Below, in pieces: positions 31,278-39,820 of a DNA stretch of 64,000 bases (the stretch's first letter is position 1; each line of letters begins with the position of its first letter). This stretch comes from Streptomyces anulatus (GTDB lineage: Bacteria; Actinomycetota; Actinomycetes; Streptomycetales; Streptomycetaceae), in NCBI RefSeq assembly GCF_014650675.1, contig NZ_BMVK01000001.1:496001-560000 (forward strand), read 5' to 3'. The notes under the pieces were generated by a model. The model did no database searches and had not been told where the DNA came from. It worked only from the letters and a program-made list of their open reading frames with translations. A program made the position numbers and the translations under genes.

Positions 31278-34200
31278 GGAGGAGTCTGCCGGTACGCCTC
31301 CGCCAGGGCGGTGGCCTCATCGAGAGTGAGGCCACCGCCCTCCGCGTACGCCGCCGCGTACACCGCGTCGTCGTCGACCCGCGCGCGGGCGGCCTGCTCG
31401 GCGAGGACCAGGCTGCGGTGCTCCATCACGCTCGGCACGTGCCCCTTGGGCAGGAGAGTCGCCTGGAACGCCAGCAGCCGGGCGGCGTCCATCGCCGCCC
31501 CGGCGTCGCCGAATCCGGCGAGCGCGTGGGCCATGGCCGTCAGATGGGACGAAGGCATCTGCGGTGCCACCATCATCGACAGCGGCTCCAGCGCGCCCTT
31601 CAGCGCGATCAGCGCGTTGTCGAGGGCGGAGACGTGGGCGCCGTCGAGGTTGTCGAGCCAGGCCAGTACGCCATGGACGAATCCACCGAAGATGGCGACA
31701 TCACGGGACTTGAAGTCCTCGCGGACCAGATGCGCCTCCCGACGGGCCTCGTCGACCCGCCCCTGGAGCCCGAGGACGAACCCCAGGTGCATGCGGGCCA
31801 TCGGCGTCGCCTCGTGACCGGACTGCCGGCCGTTCTCGGTCACGTCACGCAGGATCGCCTCGGCCTCCGGGAGGCGTTCGAGCTCGATGAGGACTCCGGC
31901 GTACCGGGCACGCAGCAGCGCCGCCTGGCTCTGGGCGCCGATCTTCTGCGCGTACTCCACGGCGGCCCGGTAGTCGTCCAGGGCCGCCAGGAAATCCCCG
32001 GCGCGCTCGTTGGCCTCCCCCCGCGCGGAAAGAGCCTCGGCAGCGCCCCAGTCGTCGCCCAGCCGGGTGTAGATCTCCAGGCTCTCCTCGGCGTCGGCGC
32101 GCGCGTCCGCCACCCGCTCGGGCCTGTTGGACAGGAGGTTGGCGCGGGTGTGGAGCGCGGAGCCCAGCTCCCACTCGCCGCCATGGACGCGGGAGGCCCG
32201 GACCGTCTCGTCGAGCACCGCGAACAGCCGGTCCATGTCGCTGGTGAGCATGACCGCGAACAGCCAGAACGTTCCGGGCATGCGGCAGGTCTGCGGCATG
32301 CCCGGCCGGTAGGTGTCCGTGATGATCCTCAGGCGCGCCTTGCCTTCGGGAGTCGACCATTCGCTGATCGCGTTGTCCACACCGGACAGCTGGATCAGCG
32401 CCACCCCGCGCCGCGCCTCCGCGAGCTGTTCGTCGTCCATCGGCGGCGGCCGGTCGGTGGCCCCTTCCACGAGCACCGGAGCCCGGACACCGGGCGGGGC
32501 GAAGGGGTCGGGGCCGAGCGAGGCGGCGAGCTCGCTCCACTGGCGGGCGTCCGAGCGCAGGTCCCGCAACATCCAGTACCAGGCCATCGACAGCACGATG
32601 CAGAGGGCCTCGTGCTCCTCCCGGGCGGCGACGGCGTGGCGGAGCGCCGTGCGGATGTTCTCGTACTCGCGCTGGAAGACCGCGATGGCCTCCCGCTGTC
32701 CGACGCCGCGCATCCGCGGTCCGGTGATCCGGGCCAGTTCCCGGTAGTGGACCAGGTGGCGCCGCTCGACGGCGTCCCGCTCGCCCGCCTCGTCCAGGCG
32801 TTCGGCGGCGTACTCGCCGACGGTCTCCAGCAGCCGGTAGCGCATCTCCTCGTCGTCACCGGGCGCGGCGACGACGAGGGACTTGTCGACCAGGGACCCG
32901 AGCAGGGCGGCGACGTCCAGGGGGTCGACGGCGACGCCGTCGTCGGGGGCGGGGAGTGCGCAGACCTCCTCGGCGGCGGCGAGGGAGCAGCCTCCGGCGA
33001 AGACGGAGAGGCGTCGCAGCACGGCCCGTTCGGCGGCGTCGAGCAGGTCCCAGGACCAGTCGACGACGGCGCGCAGGGTCTGCTGGCGGGGCAGTACGGT
33101 CCGGCTGCCGCTGGTGAGGAGGCGGAAGCGGTCGTCGAGCCGGTCGGCGATCTGGCGCGGGGTGAGCATCCGCAGCCGGGCGGCGGCCAGTTCGATGGCG
33201 AGCGGCAGCCCGTCCAGGCGGCGGCAGATCTCGGCGCAGGCGGCCGCCGTCGCCTCGTCCGCGTCGGTACGGAAGCCGGGGCGGGCCGCCGCCCCGCGCT
33301 CGGCGAGCAGACGCAGCGCCATCGGGTCCGGCAGCGGGTCGACGGGGCGGACGAACTCGCCCGGCACGCCGAGGGGTTCGCGGCTGGTGGCGAGGACGGT
33401 GAGCTGCGGGCAGTGGGCCAGCAGCCGGTCGGCGAGGGCGGCGGCCGCCCCGATGACGTGCTCGCAGTTGTCCAGGAGGAGCAGCATCCGGCGCGGGGCG
33501 CAGTACTCGGTGAGGCGTACGAGGGGGTCGGCGCCGGTGCGGTCGGTGGCCCGCAGCTCCTCGGCCCCGGCCCCGCGCAGCACCGTCTCGCGGGCTCCGA
33601 GCGCGGACAGGACGGCTTCGGGGACGCTGTCCGGGTCGTCGACGGGCGCCAGCTCGGCGAGCCAGACACCGTCGGGCCAGCCCTCGGCGGCGGCCTCCGC
33701 GGTCTCCTGGGACAGCCGGGTCTTGCCCGCGCCGCCGGGGCCGAGCAGGGTGACCAGCCGGCTCCGGCCGAGGTCGTCGCGGAGCGCGGCTATGTCGCTG
33801 TCGCGCCCGACGAAGCTGGTGAGCCGGGCCCGGAGGTTCCCCGGCGGGGCCGGGGTGGGGGCCGCCGGGGGGAGGCCCGCGCCCACGGCGGGCGGACGGC
33901 CCGGGGCGGGGCGGTGCTCGGACCCCGGTGCGGGCGGTGTGGCCGGTTCCTGGTGGAGCAGTTCGGTGTGCAGGGCGCGCAGGGCCGGTCCCGGGGCGGT
34001 GCCCAGGCGGTCGTCGAGCAGGGTGCGGACCTCCTCGTACGCGGCCAGCGCCTCGGCGGGGCGTCCGGCGTCCCGCAGGGCCGTGATGCGCAGGACCTGG
34101 AGCGGTTCGTCGAGCGGGTGGGCGTCGCAGAGAACGGCCAGCTCCGGCAGTGCCTCCCCCGCTCTCCCCAGGGCGAGGAGGGCCCCGAGCCCGGCGCGCC

Positions 34201-34666
34201 GCGCGTCGAGTCTGCGGGCCTCCCAGCGGGACGCCGTCGCCGCGCGGTCGGGCAGATCGGCGAGGGCGGGCCCGTGCCACAGGGCGAGGGCATCCTCCAG
34301 GAGGGCGAGGGCATGCGCCGCGTCGCCCTCCTCCAGGGCCCGGTTCCCCTCCCCCGCGAGGCGTTCGAAACGGTGCAGGTCCACGGCGTCCGGCGGGGCG
34401 GCGAGCCGGTAGCCGCCCTCCACGGACTCGACGGCGCTCCGGCCCAGGGCCCGCCGTGCCCTCCCGACCAGGGCCTGGAGGGCGCCGGCCGCGTCGGCGG
34501 GCGGGTCGCCGTCCCACACCTCGTCGACGAGGACCCCGGCCGGGACGGTCCGGCCGGGGCGCAGCGCGAGCACGGTGAGCAGGGCGCGCAGCCGCGCCCC
34601 GCCGAGGGGGACGGCCGTGCCGTCGTCGCGGAGTGCCCGGGTGGTACCGAGGATGCAGTAGCGCAC
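31271..34666 (-). CDS. AfsR/SARP-type transcriptional regulator with NTPase and TPR region
   Basis: Large regulator of 1131 residues. I chose GTG at 34666 (VRYCILGTT), where the DNA-binding domain begins. Order: OmpR-type winged helix and BTAD (about 1-240: PLGGARLRALLTVLALRPGR, LQALVGRARRAL, HPLDEPLQVLRITALRDAGR), a Pro/Ala linker, a NB-ARC ATPase with Walker A LLGPGGAGKTRL (about 306) and Walker B MLLLLDNCEHV, then an AfsR-like LETVGEYAAERL box and a C-terminal TPR-like helical region. Such proteins activate secondary-metabolite genes. The ABC exporter pair next door is convergent. Confidence 0.9.
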   Translation of the reverse strand: MRYCILGTTRALRDDGTAVPLGGARLRALLTVLALRPGRTVPAGVLVDEVWDGDPPADAAGALQALVGRARRALGRSAVESVEGGYRLAAPPDAVDLHRFERLAGEGNRALEEGDAAHALALLEDALALWHGPALADLPDRAATASRWEARRLDARRAGLGALLALGRAGEALPELAVLCDAHPLDEPLQVLRITALRDAGRPAEALAAYEEVRTLLDDRLGTAPGPALRALHTELLHQEPATPPAPGSEHRPAPGRPPAVGAGLPPAAPTPAPPGNLRARLTSFVGRDSDIAALRDDLGRSRLVTLLGPGGAGKTRLSQETAEAAAEGWPDGVWLAELAPVDDPDSVPEAVLSALGARETVLRGAGAEELRATDRTGADPLVRLTEYCAPRRMLLLLDNCEHVIGAAAALADRLLAHCPQLTVLATSREPLGVPGEFVRPVDPLPDPMALRLLAERGAAARPGFRTDADEATAAACAEICRRLDGLPLAIELAAARLRMLTPRQIADRLDDRFRLLTSGSRTVLPRQQTLRAVVDWSWDLLDAAERAVLRRLSVFAGGCSLAAAEEVCALPAPDDGVAVDPLDVAALLGSLVDKSLVVAAPGDDEEMRYRLLETVGEYAAERLDEAGERDAVERRHLVHYRELARITGPRMRGVGQREAIAVFQREYENIRTALRHAVAAREEHEALCIVLSMAWYWMLRDLRSDARQWSELAASLGPDPFAPPGVRAPVLVEGATDRPPPMDDEQLAEARRGVALIQLSGVDNAISEWSTPEGKARLRIITDTYRPGMPQTCRMPGTFWLFAVMLTSDMDRLFAVLDETVRASRVHGGEWELGSALHTRANLLSNRPERVADARADAEESLEIYTRLGDDWGAAEALSARGEANERAGDFLAALDDYRAAVEYAQKIGAQSQAALLRARYAGVLIELERLPEAEAILRDVTENGRQSGHEATPMARMHLGFVLGLQGRVDEARREAHLVREDFKSRDVAIFGGFVHGVLAWLDNLDGAHVSALDNALIALKGALEPLSMMVAPQMPSSHLTAMAHALAGFGDAGAAMDAARLLAFQATLLPKGHVPSVMEHRSLVLAEQAARARVDDDAVYAAAYAEGGGLTLDEATALAEAYRQTPPA

Positions 34667-34884
34667 GGGCCCATTGTCCGTGACGGAGGGGGGCGCGGCG
34701 TTGACCGGGTGGAACTCCACAAGCGGTCTCCGACGTTCCAGCCCTGTCGGACCGTACGATCCCCCCTTTCCCGGATCCCCCTTCCCCCCTTCCCGCATCC
34801 CTCCTCGCGCGCCCCCCTGTCCCCCGGCCGCGCTCCACGCCGTACCATTCCTCACCCTCCCCACCCCCTCACCCCAGGAGCCGA

Positions 34885-35697
34885 GTGCCGATGACCACCG
34901 CAGCCACCCGCGGCGACCGGCGCATCAGCCCGGTCTTCCTCGGCATCGCCGCCGTCACCGCGGTCGCGGGCTGGGCGGTGTGGACGGGTTTCGCGGACGC
35001 CACCGGCTTCGCGGTGTTCCTGTTCGTCACCGGGGCGTGGATCGTCTCGCTCTGTCTGCACGAGTACGCGCACGCCCGTACCGCCCTGCACAGCGGGGAC
35101 CTCTCGGTCGGGTCGAAGGGCTATCTGACGCTCAATCCGCTGAAGTACACGCACGCGCTGCTCAGCATCGTGCTGCCGGTGCTCTTCGTGATCATGGGCG
35201 GGATCGGGCTGCCCGGCGGCGCGGTGTACATCGAGCGCGGCCGGATCCACGGCCGCTGGAAGCACAGCCTGATCTCGGCGGCGGGCCCGCTGACGAACGT
35301 GGCGTTCGCGGTGGTGTGCACGGCCCCGTTCTGGCTGGACGCGCTCGACGGGGTGCCGCTCGCCTTCCGGTACGCGCTGGCGTTCCTGGCGATGCTCCAG
35401 GTGACGGCGGCGATCCTGAACTCCCTGCCGATCCCGGGGCTGGACGGGTACGGGGTGATCGAGCCGTGGCTCTCGTACCGGATCCGCCGCCAGGTCGAGC
35501 CGATCGCACCGTTCGGGCTGATCGCGGTGTTCGCGATCCTGTGGATCCCCGAGGTGAACATCGCGTTCTTCGACGCGATCCACGCGCTGCTGCGCGGGCT
35601 GGGCGTCGAGGAGTTCCAGCGGTACTGCGGCTACGACCTGTACCGCTTCTGGCGGGGCCTCTTCGACGAGCAGGACCCGGGCTGCGCGGTGGGCTGA
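34885..35697 (+). CDS. M50 site-2-protease-family membrane protein
   Basis: Intramembrane metalloprotease-like protein of 270 residues. The start is GTG at 34885 or ATG at 34891, both behind AGGAG. It has about six membrane segments. The zinc motif is LCLHEYAHARTAL (HExxH, about residue 60) and the third ligand is in NSLPIPGLDGYG (LDG motif, about 188). In Streptomyces relatives this type of protein is annotated as site-2 protease. The substrate is unknown; it may process a membrane anti-sigma factor. It ends in a strong bidirectional hairpin shared with the small gene at 35770. Confidence 0.87.
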   Translation: MPMTTAATRGDRRISPVFLGIAAVTAVAGWAVWTGFADATGFAVFLFVTGAWIVSLCLHEYAHARTALHSGDLSVGSKGYLTLNPLKYTHALLSIVLPVLFVIMGGIGLPGGAVYIERGRIHGRWKHSLISAAGPLTNVAFAVVCTAPFWLDALDGVPLAFRYALAFLAMLQVTAAILNSLPIPGLDGYGVIEPWLSYRIRRQVEPIAPFGLIAVFAILWIPEVNIAFFDAIHALLRGLGVEEFQRYCGYDLYRFWRGLFDEQDPGCAVG

Positions 35698-35711
35698 CCG
35701 CGCGGCGGTTC

Positions 35712-35765
35712 GGGCCTTTCGTCTGGATCAGGTCGCGAGCCCGGCCTGATCCAGACGAAAGGCCC
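35712..35765. terminator. 21-bp bidirectional terminator stem
   Basis: 35712-35732 and 35745-35765 are perfect reverse complements (21 bp, ending ...TCTGGATCAGG / CCTGATCCAGA...), with a 12-base loop. It separates the convergent M50 gene and the small membrane gene. Both arms contain a T-rich (CCTTTC) or A-rich (GAAAGG) run, so it can terminate in either direction. Confidence 0.85.
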
Positions 35766-35769
35766 CAGG

Positions 35770-35952
35770 TCAGCCCGCGTCGGCGGCGACGGCCAGCCGG
35801 TGCCTGCGGATGTAGAACCAGGTCATGTTCGACGAGAGCCCCGCGACGAGCACCCAGACGATCCCGAGCAGGCTGCCCTGCGCGAAGGAGACCACGGCGG
35901 CCACGACGGCGAGGACGCAGACGACGAGGGCGTAGAGAGCGATGCGGGGCAT
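35770..35952 (-). CDS. Small two-helix membrane protein
   Basis: Protein of 60 residues: ALYALVVCVLAVVAAVVSFA then GSLLGIVWVLVAGLSSNM, two membrane helices, and a basic C-terminus FYIRRHRLAV. AGGAG lies nine bases before the ATG. It looks like a member of the unnamed small Streptomyces membrane proteins. It is the only gene between the M50 gene and the F420 reductase; no function is suggested. Confidence 0.7.
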   Translation of the reverse strand: MPRIALYALVVCVLAVVAAVVSFAQGSLLGIVWVLVAGLSSNMTWFYIRRHRLAVAADAG

Positions 35953-36040
35953 GGGGGTCGACTCCTGTCGGGAACGGGTCGCGGTCCCGTCCAGTGTCCC
36001 CCATGCCCCGTTGTGCCCTGACCGGGCCCGGCGGGGCCGG

Positions 36041-36751
36041 TCAGACGTCGGTGGTGCGCAGTCCGGCGTGGGCCTTGTAGCGGCGGTTGACCGAGATCAG
36101 GTTGGCGACCAGCGACTCGACCTGGTGGGCGTTGCGCAGCCGGCCGGCGAAGATGCCCCGCATGCCGGGGATCCGGCCGGCCAGCGCCTGCACGAGGTCC
36201 GTGTCGGCCCGCGCCTCGCCCAGGACCAGCACGTCGGTGTCGATCTCCTCGATGGACTCGTCCTGGAGCAGTACGGCCGAGAGGTGGTGGAAGGCCGCGG
36301 TGACCCGGGCGTCCGGCAGCAGGGCGGCGGCCTGTTCGGCGGCGCTGCCCTCCTCCGGCTTGAGGGCGTAGGCGCCCTTCTTGTCGAAGCCGAGGGGGTT
36401 GACGCAGTCGATCACGAGCTTGCCCGCGAGTTCCTCGCGCAGGGACTGAAGCGTCCTGGCGTGGCCGTCCCACGGCACGGCGACGATCACGATGTCGCTG
36501 CGCCGGGCGCACTCCGCGTTGTCCGCGCCCTCGACGCCGAGGCCCAGCTCGGCCGCGGCCTGCTCGGCGCGGGCCGCGTCCCGGGAGCCGAGGGTGACCT
36601 TCTGTCCGGCGCGGGCGAGCCGGTAGGCGAGGCCGCGCCCCTGCGGGCCGGTCCCGCCGAGCACGCCGACGCTCAGGCCGGAGACGTCGGGAAGGTCCCA
36701 GGGGTCCTTGGCGGGGGGCTTGGGCGCGCTGCCGCTGTCCTGTGTAGTCAT
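36041..36751 (-). CDS. npdG: NADPH-dependent F420 reductase
   Basis: F420H2:NADP+ oxidoreductase of 236 residues. The N-terminal Rossmann fold is VGVLGGTGPQGRGLAYRLAR with the NADP signature (TLGSRDAARAEQ). The F420-binding region includes FHHLSAVLLQDESIEEI near residue 165 and VNPLGFDKKG. These match the NADPH-dependent F420 reductase family (NpdG, also called Fno). Actinomycetes use F420 in antibiotic tailoring and redox reactions. A TAGGGT hexamer lies 7 bases upstream of the ATG, with no Shine-Dalgarno site; transcripts may be leaderless. Confidence 0.9.
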   Translation of the reverse strand: MTTQDSGSAPKPPAKDPWDLPDVSGLSVGVLGGTGPQGRGLAYRLARAGQKVTLGSRDAARAEQAAAELGLGVEGADNAECARRSDIVIVAVPWDGHARTLQSLREELAGKLVIDCVNPLGFDKKGAYALKPEEGSAAEQAAALLPDARVTAAFHHLSAVLLQDESIEEIDTDVLVLGEARADTDLVQALAGRIPGMRGIFAGRLRNAHQVESLVANLISVNRRYKAHAGLRTTDV

Positions 36752-36967
36752 GGGCCCGACCCTACTGCCAGGTAGCCCTCGGGAACCCGCCCCGGCGGGC
36801 CTCCGGTCCCGCTCGCCGAGCAGCCGTCACACGGTCACCGCTCGGCCCGCCGTTCGAGTGAGGAGGGGGCGGCCGGCGGACGTCGGCGGACCCGTTCGCC
36901 CGGCCCGGCGGGCGTCACGGAATATCGGCTTGCCCGAAACGCCCGGCAGTACGGATCATGGCCCTTC

Positions 36968-38290
36968 GTGACCTCAGCGCCTCCCTCGCCCCCGCCCTCC
37001 CCCGCACCCTCCTCACCGCTGTCGGCCCGGTTCCGCGCCCTGCTGCCGGACCTCTCGCCGTGGCGTTCCTCGGCGGACTTCCGGCTGCTGTGGGTCCAGG
37101 GCCTGATCACGTACTTCGGCAGCTTCATGGCGCTCATCGCGCTGCCGCTCCAGATCAAGGACCTCACGGGCTCCCCGCTCGCGGTCGGGGCGATGGGCGC
37201 GGTGGAGCTGGTGCCGCTGGTGGTCTTCGGGCTGTACGGCGGGGCGCTCGCGGACTCGGTGGACCGCCGCCGGGTCATCCTGCTCACCGAGGCGGGGCTC
37301 GGGGTGCTCGCCGCGATCCTGCTGGTGAACGCCCTGCTCCCGGAGCCGCTGCTGTGGCCGCTGTACGTGGTGGCCGGCGGGGTGTCCGCGCTCGCCGGGC
37401 TCCAGCGGCCCGCGCTGGACTCCCTGATGGCCCGGATCGTGCCGCACGCCCAGCAGACGGCGGCGGCCGCGCTGAACTCGCTGCGCTGGCAGATCGGGGC
37501 CATCGCGGGCCCGGCGCTGGCCGGTCTGGTGGTGGCGTACGCCGGTCACGGCACGGCGTACGGGGTGACGGTGTGCACGTTCGCCGCCTCCGTCGTGCTC
37601 TGTCTGCGGCTCTCCCCCGCACCGCCGGCGCGGGACGCGCAGAAGCCGTCGCTGCGCGGGATCGTCGAGGGGGCGCGGTACGCCTGGAGCCGGCCGGTGC
37701 TGTTGGGGACGTACGCGATCGACCTGGCGGCGATGTTCTTCGCCTTCCCGAACACGATCTTCCCGTTCCTGGCGGACGACCTGGACGCGGAGTGGTCGCT
37801 GGGCCTGATGTACGCGGCGGGCTCGGTCGGCTCGCTGGCACTGGGGCTGACCAGCGGCTGGACGAGCCGGGTGCGCAGACACGGGCTGTTCGTGGTGTTC
37901 GGCGCGGCGGCGTGGGGGCTTGCCATCGCCGCGGCGGGCTGGTTCTCCAGCGTGTGGGTGGTGCTGGTCTGTCTGGCCGTGGCGGGGGCGGGCGACATGC
38001 TGAGCGGGCTGGGGCGCGCGACCATCTGGAACCAGACGATCCCGGAGGAGCTGCGGGGCCGGCTGGCGGGCATCGAGGTGCTCTCGTACAGCGTCGGTCC
38101 GCAGCTGGGCCAGGTGCGGGCCGGGGCGATGGCGGGCTGGACGGGGACCCGGTCGGCGATCTGGACGGGCGGGGTGGCGTGCGTGGCGTCGGTGGTGCTG
38201 TTGACCGCCGCGCTGCCGAAGCTGGTGCGGTACGACTCCGAGACGGATGAGGACGCGGTGCGGAGGCGGGAGGCGCGGGCGGAGGCGTGA
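36968..38290 (+). CDS. MFS transporter, EntS-like subfamily
   Basis: Transporter of 440 residues with about twelve segments. The start is GTG at 36968. Typical stretches are FRLLWVQGLITYFGSFMALI, IALPLQIKDLTGSPLAVGAM, YGGALADSVDRRRVILLTEA and LGRATIWNQTIPEELRGRLA, the pattern of the EntS (enterobactin exporter)-like MFS group. No siderophore synthesis gene is adjacent, so the substrate is open. It is followed by a dispersed-repeat cluster at 38343 and is convergent with the small gene at 38434. Confidence 0.85.
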   Translation: MTSAPPSPPPSPAPSSPLSARFRALLPDLSPWRSSADFRLLWVQGLITYFGSFMALIALPLQIKDLTGSPLAVGAMGAVELVPLVVFGLYGGALADSVDRRRVILLTEAGLGVLAAILLVNALLPEPLLWPLYVVAGGVSALAGLQRPALDSLMARIVPHAQQTAAAALNSLRWQIGAIAGPALAGLVVAYAGHGTAYGVTVCTFAASVVLCLRLSPAPPARDAQKPSLRGIVEGARYAWSRPVLLGTYAIDLAAMFFAFPNTIFPFLADDLDAEWSLGLMYAAGSVGSLALGLTSGWTSRVRRHGLFVVFGAAAWGLAIAAAGWFSSVWVVLVCLAVAGAGDMLSGLGRATIWNQTIPEELRGRLAGIEVLSYSVGPQLGQVRAGAMAGWTGTRSAIWTGGVACVASVVLLTAALPKLVRYDSETDEDAVRRREARAEA

Positions 38291-38342
38291 GCCGTGCGCC
38301 CGGCCGGTGCCGGGCTCCCGGGGCTCCGCCCCCGTCCCCGCT

Positions 38343-38452
38343 CCTCAAGCGCCGGAGGGGCTGGAAAAGATGTCCTCAATCGCCGGACGGGCTTGATGTG
38401 CCCCCGGGCGGGTCCCGCGGGGAAAGACCGTCCTCAATCGCCGGACGGGCTC
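38343..38452. repeat. Third cluster of the dispersed repeat
   Basis: CCTCAAGCGCCGGAGGGGCTG at 38343, CCTCAATCGCCGGACGGGCT at 38374 and CCTCAATCGCCGGACGGGCT at 38432. The first is preceded by GC-rich hairpin-like sequence (GGGGCTCCGCCCC, 38319-38331). As at 3420 and 22858, it fills the gap between convergent genes, and the last copy contains the stop of the gene at 38434. Confidence 0.8.
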
Positions 38453-38697
38453 GGGTTGCCCCCGGACGGGCCGGGGTTGCCCTTGCCCTTGTCCTCGTCG
38501 TGCCATTTGGGGTCGGTGTCCCACTCCAGGTTCCGGTCGCGCGCCGTGTCCATCGCGTGCTGTGCCGCCTCGCGGGAGGTGTAGGGGCCGAACCGGTTCT
38601 GCGCCGGGCACTCCGGGCCCTCCTCGACCTTCTTGTGCTCCAGGCAGTAGTACCATTCGCCCGGTTTGCCTACCGTGCGCTTCTTGAACAGGGCCAT
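38434..38697 (-). CDS. Small conserved protein with Cys/His and Trp motif
   Basis: Protein of 87 residues beginning [20 protein letters not shown]. It has the pattern [40 protein letters not shown] and [12 protein letters not shown] recall this as a widespread short actinobacterial protein of unknown role, with a C-H-C arrangement that could bind zinc. The C-terminal [15 protein letters not shown] tail is disordered, and its last residues and stop come from the dispersed repeat. AGGA lies before the ATG. It is divergent from map. Confidence 0.8.
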   Translation of the reverse strand: MALFKKRTVGKPGEWYYCLEHKKVEEGPECPAQNRFGPYTSREAAQHAMDTARDRNLEWDTDPKWHDEDKGKGNPGPSGGNPSPSGD

Positions 38698-38742
38698 CGA
38701 CGGCTCCTTTCCTTATCGCCATGGTGCCCCGGGGCCGCTGGT

Positions 38743-38748
38743 TAGACT
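38743..38748 (+). promoter_or_regulatory. -10 element of map; probable leaderless start
   Basis: TAGACT ends 7 bases before the map ATG at 38756, and there is no Shine-Dalgarno sequence. Transcription would begin at or within a base or two of the ATG. Confidence 0.5.
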
Positions 38749-38755
38749 CGCTGGC

Positions 38756-39613
38756 ATGTCTGGCCAGTCGCTTCTCGTACCAGGGGAGATCACTCCCGTC
38801 CGTTCCGTACCCGGAAACATCCGGCGTCCCGAGTACGTGGGGAAGCCGGCCCCGACGCCGTACACCGGCCCGGAGGTCCAGGACTCCGACACCGTGGAGC
38901 GGATGCGCATCGCGGGCCGCATCGCCGCGCAGGCGATGGAGGAGGCCGCCAAGCACATCGCCCCGGGGGTCACCACGGACGAGCTCGACCGGGTCGCCCA
39001 CGACTTCATGGTCGATCACGGCGCGTACCCCTCCACGCTCGGCTACCGGGGCTTCCCGAAATCGCTGTGCACCTCGCTCAACGAGGTCATCTGCCACGGC
39101 ATCCCCGACTCCACCGTGCTGCGCGACGGCGACATCGTGAACCTGGACGTCACCGCGTACATCAACGGGGTGCACGGCGACAACAACGCCACCTACCTCT
39201 GCGGCGACGTGGACGAGGAGTCGCGGCTGCTGGTCGAGCGCACCCGGGAGTCGCTGAACCGCGCCATCAAGGCGGTCAGGCCCGGGCGCCAGATCAATGT
39301 GATCGGCCGGGTCATCGAGTCGTACGCGAAGCGGTTCGGCTACGGGGTCGTCCGCGACTTCACCGGGCACGGGATCAACTCCTCGTTCCACTCCGGCCTG
39401 ATCATCCCGCACTACGACAGCCCGCACGCCACCACGGTGATGCAGCCGGGGATGACGTTCACCATCGAGCCGATGCTGACGCTGGGCACCCACGAGTACG
39501 ACCTGTGGGAGGACGGCTGGACCGTGGTGACGAAGGACCGGAAGCGGACGGCCCAGTTCGAGCACACGCTGGTGGTCACGGAGACCGGAGCGGAGATCCT
39601 CACCCTCCCGTAA
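38756..39613 (+). CDS. map: Methionine aminopeptidase, type I
   Basis: Removes the N-terminal methionine from new proteins. It has 285 residues, with an N-terminal extension of about 45 that contains a PxxP-like stretch ([16 protein letters not shown]), as in type Ic enzymes. Metal ligands are visible: [15 protein letters not shown] (two Asp), [11 protein letters not shown] (His), TFTIEPML (Glu) and [10 protein letters not shown] (Glu). The His of the substrate pocket is in [10 protein letters not shown]. The ATG at 38756 is in reach of the leaderless promoter. An iron-box region for heme oxygenase follows. Confidence 0.96.
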   Translation: MSGQSLLVPGEITPVRSVPGNIRRPEYVGKPAPTPYTGPEVQDSDTVERMRIAGRIAAQAMEEAAKHIAPGVTTDELDRVAHDFMVDHGAYPSTLGYRGFPKSLCTSLNEVICHGIPDSTVLRDGDIVNLDVTAYINGVHGDNNATYLCGDVDEESRLLVERTRESLNRAIKAVRPGRQINVIGRVIESYAKRFGYGVVRDFTGHGINSSFHSGLIIPHYDSPHATTVMQPGMTFTIEPMLTLGTHEYDLWEDGWTVVTKDRKRTAQFEHTLVVTETGAEILTLP

Positions 39614-39691
39614 ATCACCCCAAAGCTCACATAACAGCACCCTTCACTCCCCCTGAGCGTAGTCTTTTACCGACAGGCAGTCGGGAACCAG

Positions 39692-39720
39692 TTGACTTAG
39701 GTAAACCTAAGTAGGAGGAT
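39692..39720 (+). promoter_or_regulatory. Promoter and compact iron-box-like palindrome before heme oxygenase
   Basis: TTGACT at 39692-39697 and GAGGAT at 39715-39720 are spaced 17 bases, a -35/-10 pair. The palindrome ACTTAGGT-AA-ACCTAAGT at 39695-39712 sits between and on the -35. Its half-sites TTAGGT/ACCTAA are those of DtxR/IdeR iron boxes, but the spacer is 2 bases, compared with 7 in the 19-base consensus. The match is therefore partial and may belong to another regulator. Confidence 0.6.
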
Positions 39721-39727
39721 CGGGCGT

Positions 39728-39769
39728 ATCGGCACGCGCCGCCGCACCGTTGCGGCGGTCACTGCCGAT
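39728..39769 (+). promoter_or_regulatory. Structured 5' leader of the heme oxygenase gene
   Basis: ATCGGCA-CGCG-CCGCCGCA-CCGT-TGCGGCGG-TCAC-TGCCGAT: an outer 7-bp and an inner 8-bp perfect stem separated by a symmetric 4x4 internal loop and closed by a CCGT tetraloop. It lies between the promoter and the ribosome binding site GGAGG at 39810. Confidence 0.6.
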
Positions 39770-39820
39770 ATATCCGTCTCTTTCTGGACTTCCCGTCCCC
39801 TCGGTCCCCGGAGGCCCGCC

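Noticed and set aside
31418..34894. 1158-residue open frame antisense to the AfsR-type gene
   Set aside because: Contains no recognisable domain; complement of a clear coding sequence.
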